Source: an uncultured Christensenella sp. (lineage in GTDB: Bacteria; Bacillota; Clostridia; Christensenellales; Borkfalkiaceae). Taken from it: a stretch of 10,548 nucleotides of DNA. Below are positions 1 to 9,700 of this stretch, in pieces; position 1 is the stretch's first letter; each line of letters opens with the position of its first letter. The notes under the pieces are model-generated. The model was given only the letters and a program-made list of their open reading frames with translations, had not been told where the DNA came from and did not search any database. A program made the translations under genes and the position numbers. Location of the stretch: the NCBI GenBank assembly GCA_910586035.1, contig CAJUHT010000029.1, positions 1-10,548 on the forward strand, in the 5' to 3' direction.

Positions 1-9
1 AAAAGCTGA

Positions 10-49
10 AAGAGCGCAGATTTGAAGAAAGTCTGCGCTCTTAGTTTTT
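10..49 (+). terminator. Rho-independent terminator of an upstream gene
   Basis: The arms at 10-20 and 32-42 form an 11-bp perfect stem (AGAGCGCAGA against TCTGCGCTCT plus an A-T pair) with a short purine-rich loop. AG and five T residues (45-49) follow. An A-rich run precedes the stem, so weak termination on the other strand is also possible. No coding sequence for the terminated gene is visible, so it lies to the left of the window. Confidence 0.75.
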
Positions 50-139
50 GCTGTTGAAAAGCAGTGATGGCGTAAGTGATAAAAGCGGACGGACTGAAAG
101 AAAAAAAGCGAAGCAAAACAGGTAAATATTGTTGAAAAA

Positions 140-155
140 GTCTGCGTACGCAGAC
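140..155. repeat. 16-bp perfect palindrome, terminator-like on minus strand
   Basis: GTCTGCGTACGCAGAC is its own reverse complement. As RNA it could fold as a 6-bp stem with a GTAC loop. Read on the minus strand, it is followed directly by five T residues (the A run at 135-139), the form of an intrinsic terminator for leftward transcription. No leftward gene is visible, so a protein-binding site or part of an intergenic repeat is equally possible. The 10 bases AAAGTCTGCG at its left edge (137-146) also occur in the left-edge terminator (28-37). Confidence 0.55.
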
Positions 156-178
156 GCCTTCCCACGGGTGGGAAGGCG
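155..178. repeat. GC-rich hairpin, 10-bp stem
   Basis: CGCCTTCCCA (155-164) pairs perfectly with TGGGAAGGCG (169-178) around a CGGG tetraloop. It shares its first base with the preceding palindrome, so the two elements abut. No T run follows, so it is not a + strand terminator. A structured leader element or an intergenic palindromic repeat fits best. Confidence 0.6.
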
Positions 179-243
179 GTAACGATTACTTGTTGAGAGC
201 TGAAAAGTAACAGGCGGTTACAGAAAAAATGCGGGAAATAAGT

Positions 244-290
244 GAAAAGGTACACATCCTTAGACCGCCGCCTAACGGCGGCACCTTTTC
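244..290. repeat. Composite bulged hairpin
   Basis: An outer 8-bp stem (244-251 GAAAAGGT with 283-290 ACCTTTTC) stacks directly on an inner 6-bp stem (267-272 GCCGCC with 277-282 GGCGGC, loop TAAC). On the 5' side the two are separated by a 15-base bulge (252-266). The 3' outer arm carries four T residues after the GC-rich inner stem, so the inner hairpin alone would resemble a weak terminator. An alternative pairing exists: AAGG (247-250) can pair with CCTT at 258-261 instead of CCTT at 284-287. Confidence 0.55.
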
Positions 291-291
291 T

Positions 292-318
292 CAACAACGG
301 TAATGGCAACCGTTGTTG
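292..318. repeat. Hairpin, 10-bp stem
   Basis: CAACAACGGT (292-301) pairs perfectly with ACCGTTGTTG (309-318) around a 7-base loop. It begins one base after the composite hairpin ends, so the two would stack in a transcript. No T run follows. Confidence 0.6.
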
Positions 319-349
319 CGGGACGTATGTGCTCACTCACCTCGCAATG

Positions 350-374
350 CCAAACAGCGCACTGTGCTGTTTGG
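350..374. repeat. Hairpin, 11-bp stem with 3-base loop
   Basis: CCAAACAGCGC (350-360) pairs with the segment 364-374, with one G-T wobble (359 with 365) and the loop ACT. It lies immediately 5' of the first direct-repeat copy at 375. No T run follows it. Confidence 0.6.
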
Positions 375-474
375 GAGAAAACATTGCTCGCCCTTTATTA
401 GGTTGAAGGCAAGATATATGGTGGGTAATTGTGAGAAAAGCATTGTCAGTCCTTTATTAAGGGTAGAGGCAAGA
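375..474 (+). repeat. Pair of imperfect direct repeats (375-414 and 433-474)
   Basis: The two copies share GAGAAAA, CATTG, CCTTTATTA and GGCAAGA in the same order. Copy 2 has two single-base insertions relative to copy 1, so the offset grows from 58 to 59 to 60 bases along the repeat. Those shifts change the reading frame inside the repeat. The similarity is therefore kept at DNA or RNA level, not as a protein repeat. The origin is unknown; a decayed intergenic repeat or a duplicated regulatory segment are both possible. Confidence 0.6.
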
Positions 475-588
475 GCGGGTAGACAAAGGCAAATGTTTTG
501 ATTAAAGACGATAAAACGGAAACGATTGCAAATATATTAAAAACAAAAAACAACAACGTTAAAAATAACAACAAAAAAACGGCAACGT

Positions 589-594
589 AAGGAG
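589..594 (+). promoter_or_regulatory. Ribosome-binding site of the giant gene
   Basis: AAGGAG lies 8 bases before the ATG at 603 and matches the Shine-Dalgarno consensus. An in-frame TAA at 588-590 rules out any earlier start, so the site fixes the start codon. Confidence 0.9.
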
Positions 595-602
595 AAAACA
601 TT

Positions 603-707
603 ATGAAATATAAGACTTCTTCAAGGAAACGAACAAAAAAATTTAAAGCGGTTATTATATCCGTAACTTTGGGTATAGTTTTGGCGCTGACGGGCGCGCT
701 TGCCGCT
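603..707 (+). other. Signal peptide of the giant protein
   Basis: Residues 1-15 carry many Lys and Arg residues (RKRTKKFK within them). A hydrophobic stretch follows at about residues 16-36 (AVIISVTLGIVLALTGALAA). A-L-A at 32-34 is a plausible signal peptidase I site. After it comes a low-complexity Gly/Asn/Thr/Pro linker. No lipobox cysteine is present, so a lipoprotein is unlikely. If uncleaved, the segment would act as a membrane anchor. Confidence 0.85.
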
Positions 708-3700
708 ATAAGCGTAAACCTTGGTAAAAACAACAATTTAGGAGGTACGCTTGCCGATACGACCGCGGGACCTACGAATACGCCCGGGGTTACTGCTTCG
801 AGCGGGTTTGGCAAACTTGCAAACAGCGGCAAGTATTACTTTACGGGCGTGGACTCAAACTATAACCCCGTAGCCAACAGTACGGTTACGGTAGACAGTT
901 CGCAAGCCTGGGGCACGGAGAAAAACCCTTACGTTATAAGCACCGTAAACGACTGGGTGTATTTTACCCAGAGAATTGGCGCGGGCGACGCCAAATATAA
1001 CACCGCGCACTTTGTTATAAACGCGGGCGGCGTTTTAGATTTCGGCGGCAAAATTATTGCGCCCGTGGGAAACCCTGCGCAGTCGTTCAAGGGCGTATTG
1101 CGCGGTAACGGCACAGTGTTTAAAAACGCTAAAATAGGTTACGTGTCAAGAAGCACGTATTATGAAAGCGCGCTCTTTTATAAATGCTCGGGTTCTACCG
1201 TCAGCGATATAACTTTGGATAAAACCTGCTCTTCCGTATTGAGCACCACGTTTAATTACGGGTCAAACCGCCCTATAATAGCCGGTTTTGCAACCTTTTT
1301 GGAAAACTGCACTCTTGTAAACTGCACAAACAAGATGAACGTTAACGTTGTTAACACTACTACGACCGCAGAGGGAAGCGTAATCCCCACTTACGGAACG
1401 TGCGCGGGCATAGCAAACGAAAGTAGCGGCTCGCTTACTTTGGTGGGTTGCAACTATGCAGGCGATATAAATTGGAAGGGACATAACGGCGAGTTAACCG
1501 CTTCGGATAACGGGCTTTATTTTGCCGGTTATGTAGACTCGGTTTATCCGAGCGGTAAACCCGTAACTATTTCCGCCTGCAATATGAAATCTAAGTGGAC
1601 TTTGGACCGCGTGGGAACGGCTGAATATACGCTGTTTAGCCCTGCCGGAACATTGGGTTTGTTGACAATAAAGAATATGGTCATAGAGCACGATATTGTT
1701 TACGGCTCTTACTTAAATACACCCGACTATGTGCTTATTACCAACGGTACTAATTGGGCGGCAGGCTCAAAGCTTACAAACGTATATTGTACGGGAAGTA
1801 TTAAAAATTCTTCCGGTACGGTAGTTGCTACAAACACTACAGGAGGAAGTATTGTGTCTAATACTTCAATGGTGGACAGTTCAAATAAAATACACTGCGA
1901 CTACGGTTCCAATCAAGGCGGGCACAGCAACGGCAACGTTTCAAGCAACGACACGGTAAAGAACGATTTAAAGAACAACAGCACTATTAAAGACCATTTG
2001 AATGTAGGCTCCGACGGTAGCGTAAGCGGAACAAAGACGGAAGCCGGTGCAACGGGTTCGAGCATTTATTACAACATCGATTATCTGTTTCTTATGGGAG
2101 GAGGCAAGGGTACTGCAAACTTACCTACAAGGTATTCAACCAACGTGGTTTTGTTTGCTTCACCCACACAAAGCGCGTCGGGAGCGCAGTTCGACGGTTG
2201 GTATCTCGGAGTGAACGGCAGAAAAATTGCCAACAGTAACGGACTTGCCAGTCATATTACATTGCTTTCAAAGTGGAAACTGCAAGGCGCAACCGAAACG
2301 GCTACGCCCTCAACGGTTACGTACGGAACTTCGGCTACAATTAAGGTAAAACTTACCCATACTCAGGTTACAAACGGAAATGCCGAGTATGAAGCTTATT
2401 GGACTAAGCAGGGAAGCACCGCACACATATCTTCCACTACGGGGGACAATGCAATAACAGTTTCCGACGACGGAAGCACTTTCCAGCTTGAATTTGCCAA
2501 ACCTACCGTTGCGCAGAGCGGTAATTATGTACTTCATTACAGAGTTAAGCCTACGGCAAAGGGCATTGAAAACGGTGCGCTTGACGGTGGAAGCGAATAT
2601 TCGGAAACGGTTGCGCTTACGGTAAACAAGCAAACGGTATACAAACCGGTGTTCGACGTGTCGGGCGCGGGGTATACGTACAACGGCAAGGAGCAGACGT
2701 TAAAGCGAACGTACGGCGACACCAAGCAAGACTTGTACACAATCACCGGGGATAAAGCAACCAATGCGGGCACGTATACCGCCAAGGTAACGCTGAAAGA
2801 CCCCGCCAACTACAAATGGGTGGTAGCGCCCACCACGGGCGAGAGCGGAGTATTCAACTTCGAATGGACAATAAAGAAGGCTAAGCCCACGGTACTGTTT
2901 ACGCCGACGGACAGGGTGGCGTACGTTGGGCAGACGATAGATAAAGTTCCGCTAACCGGTACTGCAAATTACACGGACGGGGACGGCAACCTGGTTAATA
3001 TTCCCGGTACGTTTACCTGGAAAACGCCTTCTACGATAATCACCAATAACGGCGCTTCCGCATCAGATTTAGCTTTTGAAGCAATCGCGCTGTTTACGCC
3101 CACGGACACTACCAACTTCGAGAGTTTGGAAAGGGGCAAAAACCCCATAGTAAAACAGCTGTATCTCAACGTAAAAGAGATATCGACCGATTTAAAGGAA
3201 ACTTTGCACACGTTGCCCGTGGACTACGGCTCTAACGCAACGTTTGTAATCGTAGACCCCGACCCTTCAACCAAGCAGGACAAGGAAACGGTAACTTTTA
3301 CCTTTGCCGAGAACGGAGCGGCTAATACGCTTGCGGTAGAGGGACCTAACGGCTATACCGTTCAGGTATGCAAAAATATAAGTTCGGTGGGGGTGCCCAA
3401 CACGCCCATAGAGAGCGGGGACGCGATTTTAAAGAATTTCAACGCGGACGTAACCGTATACGTAGGCTACACGGCGGAGGCGGTAAACTACGCGGTTTAT
3501 CACGTGCGTCAATATCCCAACGGCGACTATGAAACTCAATCTAATATTCTTGCCGCTTCGGGTAATACGGACGCTTTGGCGGCAATGTTGACGGAAAAGG
3601 AGAGCTATCACGATAAAAAAGCCGACGAGTATGTTTCAACTCTCGGTAAAGCAAAGACTTATGTAGGATACAGTTTTGATAGAGAAAACACTTTGTCCAA

Positions 3701-6700
3701 CGTAATTGTAAACGGCGACGGAACAACCAACGTCTTTATATACTACGTAAGGCAGGCGTATACTGTAACGTTTACCGCGCGTGGCAGTAACCGTCCTACA
3801 CAGACAAAGAATTTCTATTACGAGCAACTTCTTTCGGCTGAGGGAATAGTAGAGCCCAAGAAAAATTATACCGATTTCGCAGGTTGGTTCTATGACGAAG
3901 AATATAACCGAGAAGTACAGTTTGGTACGGATGAAATGCCGGATAAGAACATTTCGCTGTACGCTAAGTTTGTGGCTTTGGACTATAAAATCAAGTTCGA
4001 TATGAACACGCTTTACGGCGGTGAAGCCGCTCAGCCCGACTATGCGGTAAATCCCGACGTTGTCGTCGGTGAAATTTCCTGGGATTATGCCAAGTTATTC
4101 GAAGGTTACGAGTTGGTTGATACCGGAGACGGATACGAATTGACTTATAACACAAATAATTTGACAACCAACAAGAGTTTGACGGGGATACTGCCCAAGG
4201 CGGAGGGATATACGTTTATCGGCTGGTACAATGCGGAGACGGGCGTGCAGGCGAGAACGGTAGCCAAAATAACCAGCACGACCAAGCAGGAAATAGTGCT
4301 TGTGGCAAGGTGGACGCCTGCGACGTACACGGTAAGCTTTGACACTAACGGCGGTTCGGCGATAGGTTCGAAGCAGATAAAGAATCTTACGGAATGGGCG
4401 GGCGTACTGCCTGATGCCGGCAACGAGCCTACGCGGACGGGATACAAGTTTGTAACCTGGTCGCCCTCTGCGGAGGAAGCGAACAAGGGCGTAAACGAGC
4501 TGGGCGAGCCTATCGGGTTGACGGTATACGATATAGGCGACGGAGCAAGGTTCTCGGTATACGATTTTGTAAGCAACTTCGGGGACATATACGATAACGG
4601 AGACGGCACGTACAATTTAGGCAACGTAACGCTGTACGCGGTATGGGAGAGTTGCGACGTTGAAATAGTTGCCGACAGCAGCGTAGAGTGGGGCAAGTAC
4701 GGTTCTCCCTCGTTTGTCAAAGACGGTAAAACTCTTTCGGCAAGCGACAGGGTGAAGATAGGCGACGAAATCGAATTGCGCGTTGCCACCAACACGGGCT
4801 ACACTCTTAAAAACATAGTAGTCAACGGCAGAAGCCTTGCGGACGGAGTATTCAAATTTACGGTAGGCGAGTACGACGGCGTACAAATAACGGTAGGCGC
4901 GGGGTTCACGCTTGTAAACTATACGCTCACGTACAACACTGACGGAGGCAAGTCGACGGACGCGACGGTAGTTAGGCGTTTTACGGTAGAATCCGGGGAT
5001 ATCGCTCTGCCTTCGAAACTGACGAAAGTCGGATACAGGTTTGCGGGCTGGATATACGACGACGGGGACGACGCGTTTACTACGACGTCTACGGCGGAGG
5101 ATTTGTACGGGGCGACGCTGATACTCAACAGGTCGCGGGTAGAAAACCTTGTATTGACGGCGAAGTGGACGGCGAAGAGCGCGCCGGTATATCTGTACAA
5201 CGCGGTGTACAGCGGCTTGTACAACAAGGACGAAGAGGACGCGAGCAGGTATAAGGTAGTACAGGACGATAACGGAAACGACATAGTAACGGGAACGGAG
5301 ATACACATAGTCAACCCGGAGAGGAAGAGTTTCGACTTTATCGGTTGGGCTACGAGTCCGAGCGGTGCGGTAATGTACCCTGCGGTAAAGGGCGAGAACA
5401 GCGTGGCGTACACGGCAAACGCGCACGAGGACGACAAGGGCAATCTGTTGAACAAGAACAGGTTGTACGCAGTGTGGTACGTCAAAGGCGTAGACCACAT
5501 AGTGATGTCTGCGGATAACAACAACTGCGCGTACGGCGGAACAATCACGATGAGCGCGACGCCCGCGCAGGAATACAAGACGGAAGTAGAGGGCAACAGG
5601 ATATCGCTGACGTACAACTGGTACCAGATATTCGCGGGTATGTACGACAACTGTTTTGTAGAGAAGGTGTACGTCGACCCGGACGGCAATACGTTCTACG
5701 TGGATGAAAACGGGGACGTATGCGGAACGGCGGATAAAGACGGCAACCTTATAGAAGGCGAAGCGAGCAGTAAGAAGCTGACTTACAAGGAATTCAATCC
5801 TGCGGCGGCGGAAGAGGGAGCAAACCAGTCCTGCAAGCTTGTCGCGACTAAGAGCAATATTCCTGCGGACGGCGAAAACACGCAGACGTTCTCGATAAGC
5901 ACGGTAAACGAGAGCGGAATGTACGTATGCGTTGTAACGGTAGTGGCGGTAGACGCGGGCGGCGGCAACGCGCAGACGACTGCCGGCGGTTACGGCGAAA
6001 TAGAAGTAACAATGAAGAAAGCCGTATACGACAACACGGCGCTTGCCAACAGCACAAAGGAGTACAACGCTTCGGCGCGTAACCTTGCGGTGGTTTTGGC
6101 GGACAGCAATGCGGGTGGAAGTATCAGCGGAAATACGCTTACGTTGCCCGACGGCAGTATTGTTAAAATTACGTATGCCTACACTCTTAACGGAGAAAGC
6201 GTAGCCGAAGAGGCAGTAATAGGCGCGGGAATATACGGAGTAAAAGCGACGTTCGAGTTTACAGACGACAAGGGCAATTACGAGGCGTTGAACAAGCTCG
6301 AAGCGGAGTTGACAATCAGTCCTAAGGCGTTGAGCGACATAAAATTCACTATGACGCACGATGGAGCGGAAGCGAGTGAGAAGTTTACGGTAGACTACGA
6401 CGGAAAGGCATATGCGGTAACGGCGGAGATACGCGACAGGCTTGGGCTCTCGGCGGACGCGCCCGCGGTAGCGGATACGGACGACGTAAAGGTTGTATTG
6501 GAAGTGTACAAAAACAACAACAACGGCGCGACGAAGGTAACGGAGCCAACAATCGAGGCGGGAAGTTACTATGCGTTGATAGTTGGGCTTGACGGAGCGG
6601 ATAAGGACAATTACAAGCTCGGCACAAGCAAGATACAGCAGAATTACGAAATAAAGAAGGCGGCGCACGACGTAAGCGGAATAACGTTTGCCGACGCGGA

Positions 6701-9700
6701 AGTAACGTTTGACAACGAATTACACGATATAACAATCGGGCTGGCGGAAGGCTACGAGTTGCCTGAGGGAGTAAGCGTAAGTTATACGACGGAATACACG
6801 GCGGAGGACCCTGATTTTGACGTGAACGATATGCTTAAACCCAACACGACGGAAAAAGACAACGGCGGCAGGTATGCGGGCGTTTACAAAATCACGGCAA
6901 AGTTTACGGATACCGACGGCAACTACGAAACGATAGCCGACAAGGTGGCAACGCTGACAATCAAGAAAGCCAAGTTCTTCGACTTCTACGACAAGGCGGA
7001 GCTGTTGACGAATCAGGGCTTTGAGGATTTGACGTCGGGATATATAGTAAACGCGAATTATCACCCGCACATCGGCGGCGGTAAGCTGTGCGAAACTGCG
7101 AACTTTGCAATCACGTACGACTATTACAAGCACGAGAGTATTGAAAGCGAAGTAAAGCAGTTAATTGCGAGCGGCACGTACGATGACGTTGCGGCGTTGG
7201 AGCACATAATAGAGGAATCTGGCAAGTATACGATAATCGCCAATATCGAGTATGTAAGTTCGCTGTACATAAACAACTTCGAGGAAATCGATGCAAAGGA
7301 AACGACGATAGTATACGAGATAGCGAGCGGCACCGTAACGGGAATAGAAATCGTGTTTGCGGATGGTTACGAGAAGAAGGCGCAGACGGGCGAGGAGTTC
7401 GACCTTGCGAACATAGCCAAGATAATCGTAGACTACGGCGAAGCTGGCAAGTCGGAAATAACGGCGGAGGACAGGATAGCGACGTGTACGGTATCGTACG
7501 GAAACAAGGGGACAATTCCGCAGGCGACGTTCTGGCACGTAGGAACATTGCCTTTGACGTTCACGTTCTACGGCAAGGAGGCGAGCGTAGACTTCACGGT
7601 AACGCAGGCGATAGAAAACGTAACGCTAAAATACAGGGGTAGCGCGGAGGACGCGTACGGGGATATACCTGAGGACGGACTGGATATAAGCGGCAAGAGC
7701 GGATACGAGTTCCAGATAGTGTATGCGTGCATAGACGAAGCGGGAAATAAGGTATCCAAGACAACGGCAATCGCCGCGGCAAATCTTGTAAGGGGCGAAA
7801 ACGTACTTACGCCCGTGGCGGAAACGTATTACACGTTCGATAGCGCGGAGATATCCGTAAACATTTACAGGACAATCGGGGACGACGAGGTGGTATGGCA
7901 GTACTCTGCGGATAACGGTTCCAACTGGAAGGCGTTGGGCGAAGACGGACTGCCGTATATCGGTAGGGAATACCTTATACGCGTGCAGTTCACCGGGGAC
8001 GACGGCAAGTTGACGACCGCGGCGGCGCACACGTACAGCGGATTGCCCGTATGCAACTACAAGAACGGCGACTACCATATGGAAGTTGCAATGAGCGACA
8101 GCTACAAGTTCACGGCGCGTCGGGACGTAACGGTCAACAAGACGGTACTTAGCTTTACCTGGGACAACGACGAGTTCGTATACACTGGCGGGCACCGCAA
8201 ACCTACGGCGACGGCGACGAATATGGCGGAATCCGACAAGGATTTGATAAACGTAGGATACAGGTTCGAGGACGAGGACGGCAGAGATTTGACGAGCGCG
8301 CAGGTAGTGCGCGTTGGTAAGTACACGGTATACGTGGTGCTGACGGGCGACGCGACGGCGCTTGGCAACTACACGTTGGATGGCTCGGAGAGCGCAAGCT
8401 TACTGTACGAGATAATCAAAGCCGACGTAAGTATGACGGTAACGTACGAGGAAGCGACTTACGGTAAAAACGTAACGTACGCGGGCAACCCTCAGGGACT
8501 GCGCGGGGAGGCATTGAAAGCGGCGTTTACCGACGCGGCCATACCCGGCGAGTTCGCGTTTATAAGAAACTACGACCCTTCGGACAATTCGTTCGACCTG
8601 TTCGAGAGGGAAGAGGACATAAGCGCGCTGTTAAAGCAGGGGAACGTAACAATCAACTACGTGTACACTCCTGACGATTCGTACAACTACAACGTATACT
8701 TCGGAACGGTAACGCTGGAAGTAAAGGCGCAGACGGCGAAGAAGGGCAACAACTCTTTGAGCGTTGAGTTCGGCGAGGGCGCGACGAGGTTCTATCTTGT
8801 AAACCAGACGTTCAGCACAATCGGCATCAACGTATACAGGGTATACGAGAGCTATTACACTGAAAACAACAAGGAATACGGCAGGCGCGACCTGTTGGAG
8901 AACGGCAAGGACGTCAACCTGAAAATAGGGCAGTATCAGGCGGAAGGATATAAGATAACGGAAGCCGACCTGAGCGGGGGCAACATAATCCTGACGGCAA
9001 CGGCGGCGGGCGGCGACAACGGCACGCTGAAAGTGCCGGTAACAGCCAAGCGCCCCATAAAGCTGGAAATAAACGCGACATCGGAGTACAACACGGAATA
9101 CTATGTAGGGCAGGAGTTCAGCTATGCGGATATGCAGTTCAGGGCGACGTTCGAGGACGGTAGCGTTGTAGATAACCTTACGCAGGGCAGCATAACTTCC
9201 GACTATGACAACGTGATATTCACGGTATCGCAGGTAGGCAAGCAGACGGTAACGTTCAGCTTCTTCGACGTAACGGTAACGGTGGAAATCGAAGTAAAGG
9301 ATAAGGAAGAGTTACAGGTAGTATACGAAGAGAGCAAGAAACTGGCTTACAAAAACGGTACGGAGCTAACGCCGCCGGCAATGAGATATCTTGTGGACGG
9401 CAAGGAAGTAACGAAAGTCGAAGGCGTAAGTTACATAGTAACGGTAACGGGCGCGGCAAACAAACTCACCGTGCTTGGCGACTACACGGTAACGTATACG
9501 TTCAACGTAACCAACCCCAGATTTATCAAGCCGCAACCGATATCTATAAAGGTAACGGTAACGGAAATACTGTACACGGTAAACTACAATGCTCCTACGT
9601 CGAGCCAGCTCAACCACGTATATACGGGAAGCAACATAGTCTTTGAGAAGGGCGAAATAGCCGAAGTCATAGATATACAGACCAACGAAAAGTTGCCTGC

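Larger units (their letters stand above)
50..602 (+). other. Long non-coding leader rich in hairpins
   Basis: This stretch of about 550 bases has no convincing gene. The only + strand open frame of note (313-501) begins at a TTG inside a hairpin arm, has no ribosome-binding site, and crosses a direct repeat whose copies differ by frame-breaking indels. The region holds a chain of inverted repeats (140-155, 155-178, 244-290, 292-318, 350-374) and a direct-repeat pair (375-474). From about 531 to 590 it becomes A/C-rich with almost no G, so it should be unstructured just ahead of the ribosome-binding site. I found no convincing sigma-A promoter. The best weak match is TTGAAA (54-59), 18 bases, GATAAA (78-83). 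Whether the hairpins are transcribed with the giant gene is unknown. Confidence 0.6.

Noticed and set aside
54..83. Possible sigma-A promoter TTGAAA, 18 bases, GATAAA
   Set aside because: The -10 matches only four of six positions and the spacer is long. In an A/T-rich leader such a match is expected by chance, so it is mentioned only as the best candidate.
140..374. CRISPR array
   Set aside because: The repeats in the leader are inverted and all different; there are no regularly spaced direct repeats or cas genes.
313..501. 62-codon frame on the + strand in the leader
   Set aside because: The TTG start lies in a hairpin arm, has no Shine-Dalgarno sequence, and the frame crosses a direct repeat whose copies are out of frame with each other.
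4617..6668. 683-codon open frame on the minus strand
   Set aside because: It lies wholly antisense to the giant gene, whose ACG, GTA and GCG bias removes stops in this frame. The translation is an odd Arg/Tyr/Val-rich mix with no domain and no ribosome-binding site.
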